A stretch of 64,000 nt of DNA. Source: Duncaniella freteri. GTDB lineage: Bacteria; Bacteroidota; Bacteroidia; Bacteroidales; Muribaculaceae. The notes below the pieces were generated by a model. It searched no databases and had not been told where the DNA came from. It saw only the letters and a list, made by a program, of their open reading frames with translations. The stretch is taken from positions 682,001-746,000 of the forward strand of contig NZ_SJSA01000002.1 in the NCBI RefSeq assembly GCF_004766125.1, given 5' to 3'. Below, piece after piece: positions 57,351 through 64,000 of this stretch. Position numbers and translations under genes: made by a program. Each line of letters begins with the position of its first letter. Position 1 is the first letter of the stretch.

Positions 57351-57670
57351 TTCACCCTGTATCCCATGGTGACAAGCAGTCTCTTCACTTTTTCAAGCGC
57401 ATCACCCTGTATCAGTATCTCACTACCTCTTGACGATCCTCCTGTACCGAGGCGGGTCTTCAGGGCAGCAGCTACCTCCTGAACCTCCTCTTCGGAACAT
57501 GTGAAGCCCTCAATCAGAGTGGCAGTCTTGCCCTTGCGCCCTTTCCTGTCAATTGACACATGAAGAATGTCAGCAGCCTTACCGGCTGACGGCTCCTGCT
57601 GGGGCACAAACTCCTCACGGCTGAGTGTGCCATCCTCCACTTTGCTGGCTAAAAGATCTTTCCAGTCCAT
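57347..57670 (-). CDS. SUI1/eIF1-like translation factor (YciH family)
   Basis: A 107-residue protein with the SUI1 domain in the C-terminal 75 residues: ILHVSIDRKGRKGKTATLIEGF, LKTRLGTGGSSRGSEILIQGD and KVKRLLVTMGYRVK. The central basic loop RKGRKGK and GTGG turn match the family, whose bacterial members are thought to act on initiation fidelity or under stress. The N-terminal 30 residues are variable. It overlaps the helicase gene by 4 nt and follows the small lipoprotein gene by 10 nt. Confidence 0.88.
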   Translation of the reverse strand: MDWKDLLASKVEDGTLSREEFVPQQEPSAGKAADILHVSIDRKGRKGKTATLIEGFTCSEEEVQEVAAALKTRLGTGGSSRGSEILIQGDALEKVKRLLVTMGYRVK

Positions 57671-57680
57671 TGGTCACGTA

Positions 57681-58130
57681 TTACTTAACATCCTTCATTG
57701 ATTCCGAATCAAAAATGCTGTCGACATTCTCATAGTCCACCTTGGACGGATTGTCAATCGACTGGACCAAAGTAGAGAGCGACATGGCATATCTGTCCTG
57801 GTCAACAGGAAGATGGGAATAATAATATTTTGCAGAATCGGCATTCTCTGAGAAAGCACTGCGATAGCATCTGATGGCGAGGTCGAGAGCTTCGGCCTCG
57901 TCGGTACGGTCATAAAGCTGCATATATAGAATCGAAAGCCGACATAGCTCAGAGGCTGTGATGCCACCAGCATTGCCGGTGTCTGACAATATCGCATCAC
58001 ATATGCGGCGAGATGATGCCGCATCCTCAGCAGCAAATGCCATCTCGGCAGACGTCACACGTTCCGCCACAGAAGCATCACCGCATGAAGCCATCACAAA
58101 TGCCAACAATGATAAAAAAACATAACGCAT
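57681..58130 (-). CDS. Small predicted lipoprotein, helical
   Basis: A 149-residue protein with lipoprotein signal MRYVFLSLLAFVMASC (Cys at residue 16). The mature part is helical with TPR-like pairing (RVTSAEMAFAAEDAASSRRICDAILSD, LCRLSILYMQLYDRTDEAEALDLAIRCYRSAF) and an acidic end. No firm family. It begins 95 nt after nrdJ ends and may share its transcript; no terminator hairpin is seen between them. Confidence 0.7.
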   Translation of the reverse strand: MRYVFLSLLAFVMASCGDASVAERVTSAEMAFAAEDAASSRRICDAILSDTGNAGGITASELCRLSILYMQLYDRTDEAEALDLAIRCYRSAFSENADSAKYYYSHLPVDQDRYAMSLSTLVQSIDNPSKVDYENVDSIFDSESMKDVK

Positions 58131-58225
58131 AACGCCCTCCGTTTTTTTAATTATACTATAAATACATTCATACCGTCACACATCCGATCCGAAGAATGAG
58201 ACTGCATACAAGAATTCACTTTGCA

Positions 58226-60799
58226 TTAACCGCAACGCGAATTGCCGCACGAGGTACATATGAGGCAGCCTTCCTGATATATCAGTGTCTCCTGTCCGCA
58301 ATGAGGACATTTCTGTCCATTGGCAGGAGTGCCTGATGGAAGATATTTCTTAAGCGCACGCTCCACACCCATCTTCCAGGTGTTGATACTGTGAGAGTTG
58401 AGTTCAAGACCATTGACGAGTTTTACCACCTGGTCAATAGGCATGCCGTAACGCAGGACTCCGGATATGAGTTTGGCATAATTCCAATACTCAGGATTGA
58501 ATTTGTCAGACAGTCCTTCTATAGTGGTCTTAAGTCCTCGCTTATTGATGAACTGGAAGTCATAACGCTTGGAGCCCTTATCGTCCACAGCCTTGATGAT
58601 CTTGCCCTTGCTAACAGATTTGGGACAGAATATACCGTCCTCATCATCAGCAAGGCCTGTGAAAATCTCGTAAGGACGGCCGTCGACAAGCCCTACGAAG
58701 GCAATCCACTTTTCTTTGTTGTTCTGGAATCGCACGACATCAGCCTCAAGTTCCATTGGGCGTTTGAGCATAAGGGGCTGTGCAACAGAGTCGGATGACG
58801 GTTCAAGGCCATCTTTCTCAGCCTTGCTGGCATCCTTTTTCTTTTTCTCATTCTCAGCTGCTATGAGCACTCCTGAACGGCATCCGTCGCGATAGATGGT
58901 GCAACCCTTGCATCCTGCTTTCCATGCTTCAAGATAGAGCCGGTTGACCAGGTCGACATCCACGTCTGCCGGAAGGTTGATGGTAACCGAGATAGAGTGG
59001 TCAACCCATTTCTGGACGGCACCCTGCATCCTTACCTTTTCAAGCCAGTCAATATCGTTTGCTGTAGCCTTGTAATATGGGGAACGAGCCACGAGGCTGT
59101 CGATCTCGGCCTGCGAATAGTCGTCACGCACTTCGATACCGTTGACACGCATCCAGTCGATGAATTTTGGATGATACACCACATATTCCTCAAACTTGTC
59201 ACCTGACTCATCAACGTAGTCAACACGTGTCTCCACATCGTTGGCATTGATCTTTCGGCGACGTTTGTAGACCGGCATGAACACTGGCTCTATGCCGGAA
59301 GAGGTACGGGTCATGAGCGATGTGGTGCCTGTGGGAGCTATCGTTAGACAGGCTATATTCCTGCGGCCATGCTTCTCCATCTCTGCCACAAGTTCGGGAG
59401 CGAAATCACGCAGACGTGATATGTAGGGGTTATTGCGCTCACGCTCGGCATCATACACCTCAAAGGCTCCACGCTCCTTAGCCATCTGCACGGATGACCC
59501 GAATGCGGCGACGGCAAGTGCGCGATGCACGTTAACCGACATCTGTGTGGCTTCAGCGGTGCCATAACGCAATCCGAGAGCCGCAATCATATCCCCCTCG
59601 GCAGTGGTGCCAAGTCCGGTGCGACGGCCCTTGAGGGTCTTGGCTCGGATTTTTTTCCAGAGGTTAAGTTCGGTCTCCTTGACTTCGGAGGTCTCGGGGT
59701 CTCTCTCGATCTTACCTATTATGGTGTCAATCTTCTCCATCTCCAGGTCGATTATATCGTCCATAATGCGCTGAGCCTTGGCAATATGCCCGGCAAAAAG
59801 TTCGTAATCGAACTCGGCATGATCCGTGAACGGATTCTTTACATAGGAGTAGAGATTGACGGCTAAAAGACGGCAACTGTCGTAGGGGCACAAGGGTATC
59901 TCGCCACATGGATTGGTCGATACGGTCTGGAAACCGAGATCGGCATAACAGTCGGGCACAGATTCACGAGTGATGGTGTCCCAGAAGAGGACTCCCGGCT
60001 CGGCTGATTTCCATGCGTTGTACACGATCTTGCCCCATAGAGCGCGGGCATCAGTGTCGATGCTCACCTCGGGCTTGTCGCTCCACACCGGGAACTGGCG
60101 GCGGTACACCTCTCCGCTCTCCACGCATCGCATGAAGTCGTCGTCGATCTTAACTGACACATTGGCTCCTGTGATCTTACCCTGCTCAAGCTTGGCATCA
60201 ATGAAGCGTTCCGAGTCAGGATGCTTTATGGATACTGTGAGCATAAGGGCCCCACGGCGGCCGTCCTGTGCGACCTCGCGGGTAGAGTTGGAGTAACGTT
60301 CCATGAACGGCACAAGGCCGGTGGAGGTCAGGGCTGAATTCTTCACTGGAGTCCCTTTGGGGCGCAGATCGCTGAGGTCATGCCCCACTCCGCCGCGACG
60401 CTTCATGAGCTGCACCTGCTCCTCGTCAATCTTTGCTATACCGCCGTAGGAATCAGGATGTCCGTCAAGCCCTATCACAAAACAGTTGCTCAACGAACCG
60501 ACCTGGAAATCATTTCCTATACCAGCCATGGGACTGCCCTGCGGCACTATGTAGCGAAATTTGTCGAGAAGCTCCATGATGTCCTCCTCGCTCATTGGGT
60601 TAGGGTATTTGCGCTCTATGCGGGCAAGCTCGGAGGCTATGCGATGATGCATATCCTCGGGGGTGCGTTCATAGATGTGTCCGTCGGAATCCTTCAGCGC
60701 ATATTTGCTGACCCACACGCGGGCAGCAAGCTCATCTCCGTCGAAATATTTCACAGAGGCATCATAAGCCTCATCGTAGGTATATGTTTTGAGTTCCAT
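58226..60799 (-). CDS. nrdJ: Adenosylcobalamin-dependent (class II) ribonucleotide reductase
   Basis: An 857-residue enzyme reducing ribonucleotides with B12. Visible: an ATP-cone-free start, first active-site Cys in GSLSNCFVIGLDG, NPCGEIPLCPYDSCRLLAVNLYSYV with the radical Cys, and the phosphate-binding CLTIAPTGTTSLMTRTSSGIEPVF. In the tail, a TSCxxCxxG-like zinc ribbon (QKCPHCGQETLIYQEGCLICTSCGNSRCG) provides the reducing cysteines. It needs no NrdB partner and works with or without oxygen. The 158-nt upstream region has a promoter but no B12-box, so no cobalamin riboswitch is seen. Confidence 0.94.
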   Translation of the reverse strand: MELKTYTYDEAYDASVKYFDGDELAARVWVSKYALKDSDGHIYERTPEDMHHRIASELARIERKYPNPMSEEDIMELLDKFRYIVPQGSPMAGIGNDFQVGSLSNCFVIGLDGHPDSYGGIAKIDEEQVQLMKRRGGVGHDLSDLRPKGTPVKNSALTSTGLVPFMERYSNSTREVAQDGRRGALMLTVSIKHPDSERFIDAKLEQGKITGANVSVKIDDDFMRCVESGEVYRRQFPVWSDKPEVSIDTDARALWGKIVYNAWKSAEPGVLFWDTITRESVPDCYADLGFQTVSTNPCGEIPLCPYDSCRLLAVNLYSYVKNPFTDHAEFDYELFAGHIAKAQRIMDDIIDLEMEKIDTIIGKIERDPETSEVKETELNLWKKIRAKTLKGRRTGLGTTAEGDMIAALGLRYGTAEATQMSVNVHRALAVAAFGSSVQMAKERGAFEVYDAERERNNPYISRLRDFAPELVAEMEKHGRRNIACLTIAPTGTTSLMTRTSSGIEPVFMPVYKRRRKINANDVETRVDYVDESGDKFEEYVVYHPKFIDWMRVNGIEVRDDYSQAEIDSLVARSPYYKATANDIDWLEKVRMQGAVQKWVDHSISVTINLPADVDVDLVNRLYLEAWKAGCKGCTIYRDGCRSGVLIAAENEKKKKDASKAEKDGLEPSSDSVAQPLMLKRPMELEADVVRFQNNKEKWIAFVGLVDGRPYEIFTGLADDEDGIFCPKSVSKGKIIKAVDDKGSKRYDFQFINKRGLKTTIEGLSDKFNPEYWNYAKLISGVLRYGMPIDQVVKLVNGLELNSHSINTWKMGVERALKKYLPSGTPANGQKCPHCGQETLIYQEGCLICTSCGNSRCG

Positions 60800-60856
60800 T
60801 GTCAGTTAATAGGGGGTGCTTTCGAGGGTATTTTCCAAGTATGGATTTCGCAGGTG

Positions 60857-60888
60857 CAAAGTTGACGAAATTTCCTTTATGTACCAAA
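60857..60888 (-). promoter_or_regulatory. Promoter of nrdJ
   Basis: On the minus strand a TTTTGG element (ending at 60884), 19 nt, then CAACTTTG (60857-60864), one base off TAnnTTTG. It leaves a leader of about 52 nt. Confidence 0.55.
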
Positions 60889-60957
60889 ATTTTTGACGGC
60901 AATTTATTAACATCTGAATAAAATGTCGTAACTTGCAGTGACATTTTCAACACGAAC

Positions 60958-61719
60958 ATGAAACCTCAATCAATAGACAATTATTTCACCACACGGGGCA
61001 CAGTACGCGCCTATGACCCTGACCGGCAGGTGGACCCCAATCTCATACGCCGTCTCGTCAGTGTTGCCGCCCAGGCTCCCAACACAGGCAATATGCAGAT
61101 CTATTGCGCAGTCATGACCACTGATCCTGACGAGATAAAGGCTCTCGCCCCAGCCCATTTCTCACAGCCGGCAATAATGAATGCCAAATCGGTGCTCACA
61201 TTCTGTATTGATTTCCGCCGCTATCACCGCTGGTGTCAACTCGGAGGAGGAGAACCCGGGCTCAACAATCTGCAAGGATACACATGGGGAGTGCTCGACA
61301 CAGCCATATTCGCCCAACAGTTTGTGACGCTTGCCGAACTGGAAGGGCTCGGCACATGCTATCTCGGCACTACGACATACAACGCGCCGATGATTGCCGA
61401 TACCCTGAAACTTCCGAATGGCGTTGTACCGGTCATAACCGTAACCGTAGGATATCCTGCTGAAAATCCACTGGTGTCCGAACGTCTCCCCCTCAATGCA
61501 ATCCTGCACGACGGGGTTTACCACGACCCGACTGACGAGGATCTGAAAGATTTCTATTCCGAAAAAGAATCAATGGAATCATACAGGAGATTCGTAGAAG
61601 AGAACGGCAAAGAGAATCTCGCACAACTCTATGCCCAGGTGCGTTATCCGCGAGCCTCCAACGAGCATTTCTCTGCCGTGCTAAAGAAATTCATAAAAGC
61701 CCAGGGTATAGATATATAG
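60958..61719 (+). CDS. Nitroreductase-family NAD(P)H oxidoreductase (NfsA-like)
   Basis: A 253-residue flavin reductase. NYFTTRGTVRAYDP gives the FMN phosphate Arg; AAQAPNTGNMQIYCAV, SVLTFCIDFRRYHRWCQLGGGEPG and LEGLGTCYLGTTTYNAPMIADTL follow, with VTVGYPAENP near the end. The length and C-terminal tail (ENGKENLAQLYAQVRY) match oxygen-insensitive NfsA-like enzymes. Its natural substrate is unknown. It is divergent from nrdJ and ended by a strong hairpin. Confidence 0.88.
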   Translation: MKPQSIDNYFTTRGTVRAYDPDRQVDPNLIRRLVSVAAQAPNTGNMQIYCAVMTTDPDEIKALAPAHFSQPAIMNAKSVLTFCIDFRRYHRWCQLGGGEPGLNNLQGYTWGVLDTAIFAQQFVTLAELEGLGTCYLGTTTYNAPMIADTLKLPNGVVPVITVTVGYPAENPLVSERLPLNAILHDGVYHDPTDEDLKDFYSEKESMESYRRFVEENGKENLAQLYAQVRYPRASNEHFSAVLKKFIKAQGIDI

Positions 61720-61749
61720 GCAATATTTAAGCGATATATTACAATCAAT

Positions 61750-61789
61750 CGTCCCCTGAGAGTTTCTTTAAAGAGACTTTCAGGGGACG
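61750..61789 (+). terminator. Hairpin after the nitroreductase gene
   Basis: Two 20-nt arms (61750-61769 and 61770-61789) are complementary with two G.U pairs and almost no loop. It is GC-rich at the base (CGTCCCCTGA/TCAGGGGACG). It marks the end of the core region before the AT-rich polysaccharide cluster. Confidence 0.7.
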
Positions 61790-61839
61790 ATAATGTTGTG
61801 GCATATCCTCACTAAATTGAAACAACAGAGATATAAACC

Positions 61840-61955
61840 AACGTGTATTTGATATAAAAATGGAACAATCATCCACTTAGCATGAAACTAAATGGATGAT
61901 TGCTTTATTCATGATTCGCGAAATCATGTAGAAATCCTTATATCAAACTCACGTT
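61840..61955. repeat. Nested inverted repeats at the edge of the polysaccharide cluster
   Basis: Outer 18-bp arms (61840-61857 and 61938-61955) match at 16 of 18 positions. Inside are a 15-bp hairpin with one mismatch (61866-61880 with 61888-61902), a likely bidirectional terminator, and a 7-bp one (61910-61916 with 61922-61928) around TTCGCGAA. The right outer arm includes the first two bases of the complement of the wecG-like stop codon. Confidence 0.65.
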
Positions 61956-62685
61956 AATATAATTTAGTCCTAAGTGTGTCCCATGTAAAAAGTATGGGAA
62001 ATTCTATCAGTACATTGTATAATCGACACCATAATCCTTTTTCGTGGAAGAGTCGGTAGAATGCTCGCAGATTATATTTATTAACCCATTTCGGATAATA
62101 GTTGATGTCACTGGCAGATTGATGGAGAAAACCTCCACAAGTGAATACAATTCCTTTGTAACCAGCGTTTTTCAAGTCAAGGGCGAACTGTTCTTGCAAA
62201 GGTGATCCCATCCCAATTATAGCAAAATCACTTTTTGATTTTATTATATCAGCAATAGCCTTTTTCCTGTCATCATTGTCTATGAAATAACCGTTCCGAT
62301 AACCTGCAATCTTCATTTTAGGATAATTTTTATAAAACTGCTTGATGGTTGCTTCAAGTACATCCTGCTTCGTTCCTAAAAAATAGATACTCCTGTCAGT
62401 CCCTATATTATTGAGGTAAGAAAACAAATCAACAGCCATTCCTGACATATCGAAACTAAGTCTCGGCACTCGCTTCATCCATAATAGACGGATTAACCAG
62501 CACATAGTCATGCCATCAACAAACAGGCCATCCATTGAATTGTAGAGTTCCGGGTGACGGCGTACAAGATGATAAGAAAATGGATTGACACATGTGTTAA
62601 CCCGCCCAACCCCCACAGCAAAAGTACCGTAAGGATATGTCAAAGCGGAGTCTGCGATTTTTCGCACAAACTCACGGTTATTCAT
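61954..62685 (-). CDS. WecG/TagA/CpsF-family glycosyltransferase
   Basis: A 243-residue glycosyltransferase family 26 enzyme. Blocks: VNTCVNPFSYHLVRRHPELYNSMDGLFVDGMTMCWLIR (Asp in DGMG-like position), RSIYFLGTKQDVLEATIKQF and FAIIGMGSPLQEQFALDLKNAGYKGIVFTCGGFLHQSAS. Such enzymes transfer ManNAc-type or related sugars onto lipid-linked carriers in teichoic acid, enterobacterial common antigen or capsule synthesis. Codon use and base composition are AT-rich compared with the rest of the window, consistent with a transferred surface polysaccharide locus. It is the last gene of that locus. Confidence 0.88.
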   Translation of the reverse strand: MNNREFVRKIADSALTYPYGTFAVGVGRVNTCVNPFSYHLVRRHPELYNSMDGLFVDGMTMCWLIRLLWMKRVPRLSFDMSGMAVDLFSYLNNIGTDRSIYFLGTKQDVLEATIKQFYKNYPKMKIAGYRNGYFIDNDDRKKAIADIIKSKSDFAIIGMGSPLQEQFALDLKNAGYKGIVFTCGGFLHQSASDINYYPKWVNKYNLRAFYRLFHEKGLWCRLYNVLIEFPILFTWDTLRTKLY

Positions 62686-62729
62686 AAATTTAATAGTCGT
62701 TTATTAATAAATTATATTAAGTACTGAAA

Positions 62730-63488
62730 CTATATTAAGTGCTTTACAATTAGCTCTTTTATGCGGTCAGCCAATTTCTTAGCATTATTTTTTCCTATTA
62801 ATTTCCCAACAAACTGATAAATCTTTTCCTTAATTCCATACCATGAAGCTGCGAAATGGTGTATGGAATAGGTATTATCTGTTATTCCCATCTCTCCCGT
62901 TTCATAAGATTTAGGGCTGAAAAATTCATGTGGGAACACTGCTATCTCTGTTGATGTATCCACTCCATGAGCATCGTGAATACTATTCACATCATGGAGT
63001 ATCCAATTCTGATGAAACAAAATGTCTTTTACGACTTCCGGCATTACTTTTGTGTCAAGTATACCATTTCCCAAATCAAAAGATTTATCAGAATAATAGT
63101 CCAAACATTGTTTCACCCATTTTCGATTTTTTGATACTCCAATTGCAGCAACTTCAAGACCTTTTCGGGGACTATTTTCATAGCATATCATATCATCCAA
63201 CTCTAAAAAGGCATCAAATGATTTCAACACCTCAACATCACTATCAAGATATATTCCGCCATGATGGTATAATGCATATAATCTTATATAATCAGCTGCA
63301 AATGCATATTTTCTCTTTTCAAATGCTTGATCAACCCATCTTGACTTTCCTTTGGGGAATATTGAAAAGTCCCATTTTATAAACCTATAACCCTTTAGAT
63401 ACTTATGCCATGTGTCCACACATTTTATCAGTTCTTGTGGCATTGGGTCTTCACTAAGCCAACAATAATGTATTATTTTGGGTATCAT
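62730..63488 (-). CDS. Glycosyltransferase family 32 (capsular polysaccharide type)
   Basis: A 252-residue glycosyltransferase starting MIPKIIHYCWLSEDPMP, with the sugar-nucleotide DxD motif in GGIYLDSDVEVLKSFDAFL and the donor-site block FEKRKYAFAADYIRLYALYHHGG. This matches the Gly_transf_sug (Och1/GT32-like) family common in capsule and O-antigen loci. The acceptor is unknown. It overlaps the polymerase gene upstream by 4 nt and precedes the wecG-like gene by 44 nt. AT-rich. Confidence 0.88.
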   Translation of the reverse strand: MIPKIIHYCWLSEDPMPQELIKCVDTWHKYLKGYRFIKWDFSIFPKGKSRWVDQAFEKRKYAFAADYIRLYALYHHGGIYLDSDVEVLKSFDAFLELDDMICYENSPRKGLEVAAIGVSKNRKWVKQCLDYYSDKSFDLGNGILDTKVMPEVVKDILFHQNWILHDVNSIHDAHGVDTSTEIAVFPHEFFSPKSYETGEMGITDNTYSIHHFAASWYGIKEKIYQFVGKLIGKNNAKKLADRIKELIVKHLI

Positions 63489-64000
63489 TTTAAGATAATG
63501 GTATTTCTATTGAGTCTTACTTTATGTACGCCCCAATAATATGTTGCGATAGAGATGATTGTAAAAAAGAAAAAGTTATTAAATACATTAACCGTAAAGT
63601 ATGTTAATCCAATACCAGTTATAATTATTAAGGATCTCTTAAAAGACAACCCATGTAATAGCAGAAGAAATAGGACACCTCCTAATACTCCAAGATTACA
63701 AATTATCTGGAAAAGCATATTGTGCATATCCAGTATTTCTACTCCGTTAATAGTAATTCCATGGAAAGATTTAGAACTTAGAGATTCATAGTAATGCCAC
63801 TTATTATCATCTCCTAAACCATATCCAATAAGAGGGTTGTTGGCTAAAAGTGTCATAAGGCTATTCCAAGAGCCTATAAGCCTGAAATTAGATGAGCCAT
63901 CATTTCCAGCAGTTATTATAGCCAATCTGTCAAATAATGAATGACTTAGCGTGAAGATTACAGCGATGATACTTGCAATAAGACCTCCTGAGACAAGCAA
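63485..64000 (-). CDS. O-antigen polymerase/ligase-like membrane protein (5' end outside window)
   Basis: The frame is open to the window end, so the N-terminal part is missing; 171 residues are seen. Hydrophobic segments include the start (SGGLIASIIAVIFTL), NLGVLGGVLFLLLLHGL, IIITGIGLTYFTV and NNFFFFTIISIATYYWG. A periplasmic loop has FRLIGSWNSLMTLLANNPLIGYGLGDDNKW and DMHNMLFQIICNLG, the pattern NxPLxGxGxG...HNxxLQ typical of the Wzy/WaaL (PF04932) family. It would polymerise or ligate the repeat units made by the neighbouring glycosyltransferases. Confidence 0.78.
   Translation of the reverse strand: MLVSGGLIASIIAVIFTLSHSLFDRLAIITAGNDGSSNFRLIGSWNSLMTLLANNPLIGYGLGDDNKWHYYESLSSKSFHGITINGVEILDMHNMLFQIICNLGVLGGVLFLLLLHGLSFKRSLIIITGIGLTYFTVNVFNNFFFFTIISIATYYWGVHKVRLNRNTIILK

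Noticed and set aside
60800..60957. Cobalamin riboswitch before the B12-dependent ribonucleotide reductase
   Set aside because: The 158-nt region holds a promoter but no B12-box-like GCCACTG element or room for the usual 200-nt fold.

Overview
The window is about 64 kb of a Bacteroidales chromosome, most likely a Muribaculaceae-type gut bacterium. The evidence is SusC/SusD-type genes, an ECF sigma/FecR pair, a PorQ component of the type IX secretion system (T9SS), a T9SS type B sorting domain, the long Bacteroidetes form of urocanate hydratase, and promoters of the Bacteroidetes type (TTG, 19 nt, TAnnTTTG) with almost no Shine-Dalgarno sequences. Most of the window is moderately GC-rich core genome. 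The last 2 kb is clearly AT-rich. No rRNA, tRNA or CRISPR array was seen.

Layout. 1-9 kb: 3' end of gyrA, a TPR protein, a DUF1599 protein, a DoxX-like membrane protein, a dNTP triphosphohydrolase, a TPM-domain membrane protein and an AGCS sodium:amino-acid symporter. 9-15 kb: parA, parB, a DUF5683 protein, a LysM lytic transglycosylase and an NSS-family transporter, with a small opposite-strand gene running into the last one. 15-22 kb: histidine utilisation operon ftcD-hutU-hutH-hutI. 22-33.6 kb: an ECF sigma factor divergent from FecR, SusC with an STN domain, SusD, two tandem TlpA-like lipoproteins and a protein with a DsbD/DsbC-like C-terminal domain. 33.6-37.5 kb: an ion channel, an ABC-F ATPase and a complete IS4-family element. 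37.5-47.8 kb, minus strand: an aromatic amino acid operon (pheA, aminotransferase, DAHP synthase/chorismate mutase, prephenate dehydrogenase) running closely into porQ, cmk (frameshifted), ispH, a lipoprotein, thrC, a hypothetical gene, an acyltransferase and an omega-amidase. 47.9-61.7 kb: two nitroreductases, a T9SS-secreted protein, a lytic transglycosylase, uvrA, an AddA-like helicase-nuclease, a SUI1 protein, a lipoprotein and B12-dependent ribonucleotide reductase. 61.8-64 kb: the end of an AT-rich surface polysaccharide cluster.

The most striking signal is the leader of the pheA operon. A 19-codon reading frame, 10 of whose codons are Phe or Tyr, is followed directly by an antiterminator segment and then by an intrinsic terminator in front of pheA. 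This is a textbook layout for ribosome-mediated attenuation, here in a Bacteroidales genome. Other points worth a look are a 33-bp inverted repeat flanking one TlpA gene, with one arm at its predicted transcription start and the other against the next gene's start codon; a one-base frameshift splitting the normally essential cmk; an ECF sigma gene whose promoter nearly abuts its start codon; an IS whose start codon lies in a hairpin; and nested inverted repeats at the polysaccharide boundary.
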